Below, one piece after another: positions 1 to 4,661 of a stretch of DNA of 7,282 nt (the stretch's first letter is position 1; each line of letters starts with the position of its first letter). The stretch comes from an uncultured Lachnospiraceae bacterium (GTDB lineage: Bacteria; Bacillota; Clostridia; Lachnospirales; Lachnospiraceae). The notes under the pieces were generated by a model. It saw nothing but the letters and a program-made list of their open reading frames with translations. It had not been told where the DNA came from and ran no database searches. The position numbers were made by a program, and so were the translations under genes. Where the stretch lies: contig CADBTG010000087.1 of assembly GCA_902797475.1 (NCBI GenBank), positions 1 to 7,282 on the forward strand, read 5' to 3'.

Positions 1-417
1 ATCGAAACCGCCGGTGTTGCGGTATGCGTCAATAAGCTTGTCGGTGAACTTTACATAATCGTCATCAAGAAGACCGCTCGGGCCGCCTTTGAAGCCAAGC
101 AGAACGTTGTTCTTGTCGGTAGCCTTCAAAGCATCGTAAAGACCGCATACAACGTTGTGTCCGCCGGGTGCCTGTCCGCCGGAAAGGATAACGCCGACGA
201 CCTGCTTCTTCGCCTTCGAGGTGTTAGCGCCCTTAACGAACGTGATTTAATTCTTGCCGTAGGTGTTCGGGAACAGAGCCTTGATCTTGTCCTGATCCGC
301 TACGCTCTTGGTTGCCTTGCCTTCCTTTACGCAGATGTCTGCGATGCCGTTTCTGAGCATTCCGGGAAGCTTCGGCTGATACTCGTATCTTGCTTTTTGC
401 AGAGGTGAAAGATTCAT
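1..417 (-). pseudogene. pfp: PPi-dependent 6-phosphofructokinase, 5' part, interrupted by an in-frame TAA
   Basis: This is the N-terminal third of a diphosphate-fructose-6-phosphate 1-phosphotransferase, the cytosolic glycolytic enzyme that phosphorylates fructose 6-phosphate with pyrophosphate in place of ATP. The gene continues past the left window edge. The ATG at 417-415 follows an AGGAG at 9 nt spacing. Codons 1-56 match the family's N-terminal extension (QPKLPGMLRNGIADI, then SVADQDKIKALFPNTYG). After the stop the same frame resumes with ITFVKG, then the phosphate-binding glycine loop VILSGGQAPGGHN (about 76-88) and GFKGGPSGLLDDDY (108-121), ending at RNTGGFD. The oddity is codon 57: TAA at 247-249 interrupts an otherwise open frame of 139 codons, with no frameshift. 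No ATG, GTG or TTG lies just after the stop to allow a restart before the glycine loop. Either this is a recent nonsense mutation, a sequencing or assembly error, or a read-through case. Family assignment is firm; gene status is uncertain. Confidence 0.8.
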
Positions 418-464
418 AAAACCATACTCCTTTATATAAATATAATATCTTTCATTCGGTCAAT

Positions 465-493
465 ATAGTAAATCATTTTACGGAAAATGTAAA
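465..493 (-). promoter_or_regulatory. Sigma-A type promoter of the phosphofructokinase gene
   Basis: On the minus strand a -35 TTTACA (488-493) and a -10 TACTAT (465-470) are separated by exactly 17 nt, giving a leader of about 40 nt before the ATG at 417. The -35 matches consensus at 5 of 6 positions and the -10 at 4 of 6. It lies in the AT-rich gap between the lipoprotein stop and the phosphofructokinase start, where I find no terminator, so read-through from the lipoprotein gene is also possible. Confidence 0.6.
474..489. repeat. 16-bp inverted repeat inside the phosphofructokinase promoter spacer
   Basis: CATTTT (474-479) and AAAATG (484-489) are perfect inverted 6-mers separated by ACGG. 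The element sits almost entirely within the 17-nt spacer and touches the -35 box, a position where a bound repressor would block RNA polymerase. The arms are AT-rich and short, so chance occurrence is possible. Confidence 0.35.
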
Positions 494-556
494 GACCGTT
501 ATTTGTCGTTTTCAAGCGAATCGTGATGGCATTTTCCACAATGTTTGAAAGGTTCG

Positions 557-2242
557 TCATTCGCCGCTCGGAAGGGAGAAAGGCTCGCCGAGACGGATAA
601 CCGGATCGGTATAATCATCCGAGAAAATAATGACTTCGGGAGTCTCCTTTTTGCAGAACTGGACGCACTTTCCGTAAGACCGGCCGCCGATATAGCCGTA
701 AGCCACGCGGCAGTACATGTCGCCCTCTTCGACTTCTATGTAGCGGTAATCGACCCGCGCGATTTCAACCCCGGCGGCATAATATCCCTCGCTGATAATC
801 TGCCCGGTCACAATATCCCTCGAGATCTGACAGGACATTCTCTTCGGGAAGCCCGCAGACTCACCCCTGCTCAGTTCCACATATCCGTACGGGAAGCCGC
901 CCAGGGATACACCAAGCCGTGAACGGTCCGTTCCGTCGTTGCTCACCGAAAGCACCAGGTTGTTCATCACGACATAGCCGTAAGTGTCTGACTTATAGAA
1001 ATAATAGTATACGTCGTCCCGCGAGAAAAGAATGTCAGGACCTTGCATATATTCGACAGTCTCGGCATTCGAGACACCTGCCAGCAGGAAATCGTCGCCG
1101 AGCCGCCATTCGATTCCGTCCTCTTTCGGCCAGTAAATCGACAGCGAGCCCTTGGCATATTGGAACACTGCCTTGGAAAGCAGGCTGTCCCTCATGCACG
1201 CGTCGAGACCGGATTCCCGGAGAAACTCGTCATAGCTCTCCACCTGGAACCACCCCGTTACGGGACTGATTTCGCTTTGAATCGGATCCTCCTTCGCTAA
1301 CAGGTCCTGTAAGGGTACTGCGCGGAAATACGTTCCGTCCTGCGTATTCGTAAGGAACGGCTCCTCACCGGCCCAGCGCGCAGTCCGACCGTTCGTCGTG
1401 CAGATCTCCCTGCCGTCCGTCGCCTTCATCGTAACATCATCGCCCGAAAGGTACATATCGTACCGTTTGCCGCGCCATGTCGAATAATAAACGTACGGTT
1501 CTCCCGTCGAAAGCGCCTGCTTATTAACGGCACCCTCTTCATAGGCCGCATAAGCCGAATCCGACAACAGCGCGCCGCTCGGTCCGGTTGCCGATTTAAG
1601 AAGGATGTGAAGCCCCGCGATTCCCGCGATGACATCCTTGTTTCCGTTTGCAAACGTATATTCCGTAAGAGTCACCATGTTCACGTCGGAAACGGTGCCC
1701 CTCTTCTTCAGGATTTCCATAACACGGCTCTGCGGCGAATTATCCGGGTAATACGCTTCGTTGGCCGGGTCTAACCACGGGCAGACCATGTCGGTTCTCG
1801 CGCCGGCCAGGACGGTCTTTCCGCCCTGCACCTCATAAAAGAGGCTGGTGTCTCCTCTTTCTTCGGTATAAAAACGATACACTTCGTTGCCGCTCTCGTC
1901 GAACAGATCCAGGCTGTAAAGCGCAAACTCCCCGTTCACGGTATAACTCACCATGGAGGCCATAAGGATGCTGCCGTCACGCCTTCTCAGAGTGAAATCG
2001 GTCTCCTCCTTCGGTCCGATTTCCATCCGGTGAAAATAGATGCCCTGAAGCATGACCTCCTGCACATCCGCCTCAATTGTCGGGACGGGAAAGCCCTGCG
2101 TTTCGGTCGGCACGGGTGTCGCCGTCACAGGCTCACCGGAGCTGTCGCTTTTGCCGCATGAAATACAAAAAAAGGAAACAAGAACAAAAAGCAGACAACA
2201 CATCAGTCTGCCGATCATTCTGTTTCCGGTATATACGCGCAT
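557..2242 (-). CDS. Large secreted lipoprotein of unknown function
   Basis: A 561-residue protein I cannot assign to a family. The start at 2242 follows a strong AAAGGAGG with 6 nt spacing. Residues 1-28 form a lipoprotein signal peptide: basic start (MRVYTGNRMIGR), hydrophobic core MCCLLFVLVSFF, and lipobox CISC with Cys29 as the probable lipidated residue; Cys at -3 is unusual but the rest fits. A low-complexity Ser/Thr/Pro linker (about 30-55, including TATPVPTETQ) tethers the mature domain outside the membrane, as in many clostridial surface lipoproteins. The remaining 500 or so residues are rich in Tyr, Asp, Glu and Gly with alternating beta-type stretches and no transmembrane segment. 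Several pieces look like beta-hairpins (for example the region around YYYFYKSDTYGYVV). No catalytic motif, repeat unit or transporter signature was recognised. The gene is monocistronic or reads into the phosphofructokinase gene. A substrate-sensing or wall-associated role would be a guess. Confidence 0.85.
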   Translation of the reverse strand: MRVYTGNRMIGRLMCCLLFVLVSFFCISCGKSDSSGEPVTATPVPTETQGFPVPTIEADVQEVMLQGIYFHRMEIGPKEETDFTLRRRDGSILMASMVSYTVNGEFALYSLDLFDESGNEVYRFYTEERGDTSLFYEVQGGKTVLAGARTDMVCPWLDPANEAYYPDNSPQSRVMEILKKRGTVSDVNMVTLTEYTFANGNKDVIAGIAGLHILLKSATGPSGALLSDSAYAAYEEGAVNKQALSTGEPYVYYSTWRGKRYDMYLSGDDVTMKATDGREICTTNGRTARWAGEEPFLTNTQDGTYFRAVPLQDLLAKEDPIQSEISPVTGWFQVESYDEFLRESGLDACMRDSLLSKAVFQYAKGSLSIYWPKEDGIEWRLGDDFLLAGVSNAETVEYMQGPDILFSRDDVYYYFYKSDTYGYVVMNNLVLSVSNDGTDRSRLGVSLGGFPYGYVELSRGESAGFPKRMSCQISRDIVTGQIISEGYYAAGVEIARVDYRYIEVEEGDMYCRVAYGYIGGRSYGKCVQFCKKETPEVIIFSDDYTDPVIRLGEPFSLPSGE

Positions 2243-2268
2243 GACTATCCTCCTTTCCCCACAAATTC

Positions 2269-2297
2269 ATTGTATCAATTCTTTATGACAAATGCAA
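2269..2297 (-). promoter_or_regulatory. Promoter of the lipoprotein gene (extended -10)
   Basis: On the minus strand TACAAT (2269-2274) is preceded by TGA, giving the extended -10 pattern TGnTACAAT. A weak -35 TTGCAT (2292-2297) lies 17 nt upstream. Transcription would start about 20 nt before the ATG at 2242, leaving just room for the ribosome binding site. The promoter begins directly after the terminator at 2317-2343, so the lipoprotein gene is an independent unit. Confidence 0.6.
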
Positions 2298-2316
2298 GGA
2301 CATTGCTTTGTAAACC

Positions 2317-2343
2317 AAAAAGAAGAGACCGGTGGCCTCTTCT
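2317..2343 (-). terminator. Rho-independent terminator of the tRNA-Ala transcript
   Basis: Minus-strand hairpin with arms AGAAGAGGCC and GGTCTCTTCT (2321-2343; ten pairs, one of them G-U, loop ACC), followed by a T-run at 2317-2320. There is no T-run on the opposite side, so the element is directional. It ends the tRNA transcript and separates it from the lipoprotein promoter. Confidence 0.85.
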
Positions 2344-2345
2344 CA

Positions 2346-2366
2346 GTACCCTTAATAAACGGGTAC
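2346..2366. repeat. Hairpin GTACCC / GGGTAC in the tRNA trailer
   Basis: GTACCC (2346-2351) and GGGTAC (2361-2366) are perfect inverted 6-mers with a 9-nt AT-rich loop. The hairpin stands between the large nested hairpin and the terminator, and has no T-run of its own. Confidence 0.5.
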
Positions 2367-2407
2367 GCAGACGGATTATAGGCGAACTTCGTTCGCGCCG
2401 TCTGCGT
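2365..2407. repeat. Large nested hairpin downstream of tRNA-Ala
   Basis: A perfect 10-bp outer stem, ACGCAGACGG (2365-2374) with CCGTCTGCGT (2398-2407), encloses a second 6-bp stem, GCGAAC (2382-2387) with GTTCGC (2391-2396), closed by a 3-nt loop. An unpaired ATTATAG lies between the stems on one side. In the tRNA transcript this would be a very stable structure. Its arms contain the same octamer, GCAGACGG, as the hairpin upstream of the tRNA at 2537-2562. The organisation resembles an intergenic palindromic repeat element more than a terminator, since no T-run follows. Confidence 0.65.
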
Positions 2408-2415
2408 TCACAATA

Positions 2416-2442
2416 AGGGATCCTCCCGCTTCGCGGGTCCCT
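2416..2442. repeat. Bulged hairpin immediately downstream of tRNA-Ala
   Basis: AGGGA (2416-2420) pairs with TCCCT (2438-2442), and CCCGC (2425-2429) pairs with GCGGG (2433-2437) around a 3-nt loop; a 4-nt TCCT bulge is left on one side. On the minus strand the loop is GAA, the same as in the inner stem of the neighbouring nested hairpin. It begins 13 nt past the tRNA discriminator base and may guide or limit 3' end processing, but no function can be shown. Confidence 0.5.
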
Positions 2443-2454
2443 CCTTTTTGTCAA

Positions 2455-2527
2455 TGGAGCATAGGGGACTTGAACCCCTGACCCCAACACTGCCAGTGTT
2501 GTGCGCTCCCAACTGCGCTAATGCCCC
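2455..2527 (-). tRNA. tRNA-Ala, anticodon GGC
   Basis: All four arms fold. Acceptor GGGGCAT pairs with ATGCTCC (one G-U) with discriminator A. The D stem is GCGC/GCGC around AGTTGGGA. The anticodon stem CAACA/TGTTG encloses CTGGCAG, so the anticodon is GGC, reading GCC and GCU alanine codons. The variable loop is GGGTC and the T stem AGGGG/CCCCT carries TTCAAGT. The 3' CCA is not encoded (TTG follows the discriminator), so it must be added by the CCA-adding enzyme. The gene stands alone with its own promoter at 2585-2613 and a terminator at 2317-2343, and is flanked on both sides by stable hairpins. Confidence 0.96.
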
Positions 2528-2536
2528 GTGGGATGA

Positions 2537-2562
2537 TTGCAGACGGCCTGAACCGTCTGCAA
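2537..2562. repeat. Perfect 10-bp hairpin in the tRNA-Ala leader
   Basis: TTGCAGACGG (2537-2546) and CCGTCTGCAA (2553-2562) are perfect inverted repeats with a 6-nt loop. It lies 9 nt upstream of the mature tRNA 5' end, within the presumed leader, so RNase P would meet it directly. Its arms share GCAGACGG with the trailer hairpin at 2365-2407; leader and trailer arms could therefore also pair with each other across the tRNA. Confidence 0.65.
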
Positions 2563-2584
2563 AACTTCCGTTAAAGTACAGTTT

Positions 2585-2613
2585 ATTTTTATCAAAAAAA
2601 CCGGATTTGTCAA
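2585..2613 (-). promoter_or_regulatory. Promoter of tRNA-Ala
   Basis: A perfect -35 TTGACA (2608-2613, minus strand) lies 24 nt after the stop of the DUF4230 gene. At 17 nt spacing the -10 is AAAAAT (2585-2590; 4 of 6), with TAAAAA one base closer as an alternative. Transcription would begin about 50 nt before the mature tRNA 5' end and include the leader hairpin. No terminator is seen between the DUF4230 stop and this promoter, so read-through into the tRNA is possible. Confidence 0.6.
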
Positions 2614-2636
2614 GCCCGAAATTCAAAAAACGCAAA

Positions 2637-3263
2637 TTATTTGAATATGATCTTATAATCCTTCGAAACCGTTGCGTTCTTCAAAAAGGCCGAAATCACA
2701 TTTTCCGCTTCCTTGCGCGCTTCGTCACGGAACTTCTGGTTCTTCATCAGCTCTTCGGCTTTCTTGCTCTTCATGCTGCCGAGAAGCAAAGCATAATCGG
2801 TGAATTTGGTCTCGGTGAAGATGGAATTCTTAATCTCGTATGCCTTGAATTCATCCTCGAAAATCTCATTCGAAACGATGAAGATGTCGGGAAGCGTAAC
2901 CGTAACGGTCTTCTCCTCCTCGTCCACCGCAAACTCGACCTTCGACAGAACGATGCCCGCACTGATGGCGCCCTTAAAGGTAAATACAACCTTGTCGGTC
3001 GTCAGCGGAATCTTGGCACCGAGCAGTTCCTTATAGCTTTCAAAGGTGTCCATGTCCGTGTAGTAATAACGCTGGGTGATCAGATCTCCCGCAGGCTGCA
3101 GAATTTCCTCGATCGTCTTCACGTCAAGCGTGCTCTTTTCTTCAACGGAATCGGCGACCTTTTGCAGAATGGACTTCTTCCCTCCGCCGATTTTAGCGCC
3201 GACCAGCCCGCCCAAAAGTGCCATCAGGACAAGCGCAGTTACAATAAAACCAACCTTCTTCAT
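2637..3263 (-). CDS. Membrane-anchored DUF4230 family protein
   Basis: A 208-residue protein with the features of the DUF4230 family, whose function is not established. The start at 3263 follows AAGGAGG with about 7 nt spacing. Residues 4-23 (VGFIVTALVLMALLGGLVGA) are a single N-terminal membrane anchor or uncleaved signal after MKK, placing the rest outside the cell. The family pattern follows: IEEILQPAGDLITQRYYYTD (51-70), then LLGAKIPLTT (80-89), VVFTFKGAISAGIVLSKVEF (92-111), the short strand VTVTLPDIFIVSNEI (120-134), and a helical Lys/Glu-rich C-terminus (about 163-195). There are no cysteines and no catalytic motif. The length is typical for the family. It has its own promoter and no partner gene in the same transcript apart from possible read-through into tRNA-Ala. 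Confidence 0.85.
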   Translation of the reverse strand: MKKVGFIVTALVLMALLGGLVGAKIGGGKKSILQKVADSVEEKSTLDVKTIEEILQPAGDLITQRYYYTDMDTFESYKELLGAKIPLTTDKVVFTFKGAISAGIVLSKVEFAVDEEEKTVTVTLPDIFIVSNEIFEDEFKAYEIKNSIFTETKFTDYALLLGSMKSKKAEELMKNQKFRDEARKEAENVISAFLKNATVSKDYKIIFK

Positions 3264-3287
3264 GAATTCTCCTCCTTATATGTTGTG

Positions 3288-3307
3288 CCGGACCGAGGGG
3301 TGTCCGG
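3288..3307. promoter_or_regulatory. Hairpin in the DUF4230 leader
   Basis: CCGGAC (3288-3293) and GTCCGG (3302-3307) form a 6-bp GC-rich stem with an 8-nt loop in the 5' leader, about 25 nt before the start codon. It is not followed by a T-run, so it is not a terminator. It could stabilise the mRNA or affect translation; no known riboswitch is recognised. Confidence 0.3.
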
Positions 3308-3348
3308 AATCCGATGGTTGCTCATTCGTAAACATGACTTACATGATG

Positions 3349-3377
3349 AGTCTAACATATCGTATATCATTTTTCAA
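3349..3377 (-). promoter_or_regulatory. Probable promoter of the DUF4230 gene
   Basis: On the minus strand TTGAAA (3372-3377) and TAGACT (3349-3354) are separated by 17 nt; -35 matches consensus at 5 of 6 and -10 at 4 of 6. The implied leader is about 80 nt. It follows the DegV terminator at 3411-3451, so the gene needs its own promoter here. Confidence 0.5.
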
Positions 3378-3410
3378 CAGAAACGATTTCAAGAGATGCG
3401 GGGAAACATG

Positions 3411-3451
3411 AAAAATGAAAGACTATCCGACAAATAATCGGACAGTCTTTC
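3411..3451 (-). terminator. Rho-independent terminator after the DegV gene
   Basis: A 14-pair stem (3417-3430 with 3438-3451) encloses a 7-nt loop and is followed on the minus strand by A and five Ts (3411-3415). The one non-Watson-Crick position is G-U in the minus-strand RNA but an A-C mismatch in plus-strand RNA, which fits selection for termination of the minus-strand transcript. It begins 26 nt after the DegV stop codon. Confidence 0.9.
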
Positions 3452-3476
3452 GTTTGAAACCTTTGGGAAGGATAAT

Positions 3477-4469
3477 TTACTGGATGTTTTTCTGCATGGT
3501 AACATGCTCCGGGGAGAGAATGCGGTCGAGCTTCTCTCCGGTCCGGTTCAGGATGGAACGGCCGACACCGCTTAACGCGCCGGTCAGCTCGCGGTCCCTG
3601 CCGACGAAGAACAGGGCGATTGTATCGGGGCCGACATGGCTTCCTGTACAGGTATCGTAGGTTGTATTGATGAATCCCCTCACTTTAATCCGCTCGATGA
3701 TGCGTTCCATGATGTAAAGCGACTCCTCATAGGCGTCGGCATGGGCGATTCCGAGAATCTGCTCCTCCGGATTGACGACATTATCGCACACAAGGGAAAT
3801 CAGCGCATTCAGCGCGGAACGGCGGCCGTGGCACTTACGGTACTGCACGATATGGCCGTCCTTATCGCCGCGAAGAATCGGGCGTATGCTTAATGTGTTG
3901 CCGATCAGCGCGGAAGTCTTCGAAATCCGGCCGGTGCGGCACAGGTACTTCAGATCGGCGACGGTGAAGATGCCGTTCATCATCGGAACGCGCTTCTCTA
4001 TGGTGTCCGTAACCTCATCGATGTCCTTGCCCTGCTCACGAAGCTCCGCTGCGTAAATCGCGAGAATGCCGGTCGCGAGCGAAGCGTTCTTCGTGTCAAT
4101 GACCCGGATGCGCCGCTCGGGAAATTCCTCGGCAACCATATCCCTTGCAATGCGGCAGGAATTGAACGTCCCGCTGATGCCCGAGCTGATGGTCAGGCAG
4201 AGGACATCCTCTCCGGCAGCAGCAACCTTACGGAAGGCTTCCGCAAACTCGCCGATGCTGATGAGCCCGGTTTTCACCGTAAGTCCGTTTCGCATCGAAT
4301 CGTAGAACTCCTTGCCGCGGGCGCGCTCCTCCTCGGGCGTCAGCCCCGGCACATAACACGTAACATTCTTTCCTTCAACATAATTGACAAATGACAGGAC
4401 TTCTATTCCGTACTGTTCTGCCGATTCAGCAGGCAGGTTCGCTCCGGAATCCACAAGAATTCTGAACAT
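3477..4469 (-). CDS. DegV family fatty-acid-binding protein (FakB-like)
   Basis: A 330-residue DegV protein. Characterised members (FakB) carry a fatty acid in the cytosol and present it to the kinase FakA, which makes acyl phosphate for phospholipid synthesis. Family landmarks are present: DSGANLP (7-13), VKTGLIS (65-71, where many members have TSQPS), ISSGISGTFNS (94-104), VIDTKNAS (123-130), FTVADLKYLCRTGRIS (168-183), SIRPIL (194-199), and SHVGPDTIALFFVG (277-290). By comparison with FakB, Thr67, the SSG serines, Arg178 and His278 are candidates for binding the carboxylate. I chose the ATG at 4469 because AGGAG lies 7 nt upstream and the protein then begins MFRILVDSG; an in-frame ATG at 4553 has no ribosome binding site and adds an atypical Cys/Arg-rich stretch. 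At 330 residues it is longer than the usual 280-290, through an extended C-terminus and an insert near 40-60. No FakA gene is in the window. Several paralogues per genome are usual, so the exact ligand is unknown. Confidence 0.92.
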   Translation of the reverse strand: MFRILVDSGANLPAESAEQYGIEVLSFVNYVEGKNVTCYVPGLTPEEERARGKEFYDSMRNGLTVKTGLISIGEFAEAFRKVAAAGEDVLCLTISSGISGTFNSCRIARDMVAEEFPERRIRVIDTKNASLATGILAIYAAELREQGKDIDEVTDTIEKRVPMMNGIFTVADLKYLCRTGRISKTSALIGNTLSIRPILRGDKDGHIVQYRKCHGRRSALNALISLVCDNVVNPEEQILGIAHADAYEESLYIMERIIERIKVRGFINTTYDTCTGSHVGPDTIALFFVGRDRELTGALSGVGRSILNRTGEKLDRILSPEHVTMQKNIQ

Positions 4470-4503
4470 GAAAAATCTCCTATTACCAATGGTTCGCTCC
4501 GTC

Positions 4504-4518
4504 GGCCGAAACACGGCC
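4504..4518. promoter_or_regulatory. Small GC-rich hairpin in the DegV leader
   Basis: GGCCG (4504-4508) and CGGCC (4514-4518) form a 5-bp stem with a 5-nt loop in the roughly 100-nt leader between the DegV promoter and its start codon. It lies about 35 nt before the ATG and leaves the ribosome binding site free. Its role is unknown and it may be incidental. Confidence 0.25.
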
Positions 4519-4579
4519 TTGCAGAGAAAAATACAACTACTTATCGACTCCATTTCTAACTTTCGAAGTCTACGATGTC

Positions 4580-4608
4580 ATTATACATAGTTTTCATTAC
4601 TATGTCAA
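4580..4608 (-). promoter_or_regulatory. Perfect-consensus sigma-A promoter of the DegV gene
   Basis: On the minus strand TTGACA (4603-4608), exactly 17 nt, then TATAAT (4580-4585): both hexamers and the spacing match consensus fully. Transcription should start near 4573, giving a leader of about 100 nt. Such a strong promoter is often held down by a repressor, and the spacer does contain a palindrome (4585-4605). Confidence 0.9.
4585..4605. promoter_or_regulatory. 21-bp palindrome in the DegV promoter spacer, candidate operator
   Basis: ACATAGT (4585-4591) and ACTATGT (4599-4605) are perfect 7-bp inverted arms around 7 nt. The palindrome covers the whole spacer and overlaps the end of the -35 and the first base of the -10. 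Arm length, spacing and position fit a dimeric repressor site of the TetR or MarR type. I could not match it to a named operator consensus; given the fatty-acid link of DegV, a lipid-responsive regulator is a reasonable guess only. Confidence 0.5.
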
Positions 4609-4613
4609 GGATT

Positions 4614-4646
4614 AATAAAAACCTCCGTGATTTTTCACACGGAGGT
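4614..4646 (-). terminator. Rho-independent terminator after the ASCH/phosphatase gene
   Basis: ACCTCCGTG (4621-4629) and CACGGAGGT (4638-4646) form a perfect 9-bp stem with an 8-nt loop. On the minus strand it is followed by TTTTATT (4614-4620). It starts 16 nt after the stop codon at 4662 and ends just upstream of the DegV promoter. Confidence 0.92.
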
Positions 4647-4661
4647 CACATTTTCCGAATT

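Noticed and set aside
413..425. Three-codon upstream frame overlapping the phosphofructokinase start by ATGA
   Set aside because: Its ATG is only 1 nt from the AGGAG, too close for initiation, while the main ATG is at normal spacing; probably accidental.
2416..2449. Plus-strand terminator formed by the bulged hairpin followed by CCTTTTTG
   Set aside because: The hairpin plus T-run looks right on the plus strand, but there is no plus-strand gene for it to end, and the bulge weakens the stem.
2455..2475. Integration site for a mobile element at the tRNA 3' end
   Set aside because: I found no duplicated copy of the tRNA 3' segment and no integrase in the window.
2408..2635. Short minus-strand reading frames running across tRNA-Ala and its hairpins
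   Set aside because: They are translations of the tRNA itself and the palindromes; such products are a common annotation artefact.
3349..3371. Inverted repeat around ATATCGTATAT in the DUF4230 promoter
   Set aside because: The arms are self-complementary ATAT, so the pairing is low-complexity and not evidence for an operator.
2448..3437. Plus-strand 329-codon open frame
   Set aside because: It spans the tRNA, its promoter and the antisense of the DUF4230 gene, with no domain signal.
4470..4553. Upstream in-frame extension of the DegV protein by 28 residues
   Set aside because: The ATG at 4553 has no ribosome binding site, the added residues do not resemble the family's N-terminus, and the ATG at 4469 has AGGAG at good spacing followed by the expected MFRILVDSG.
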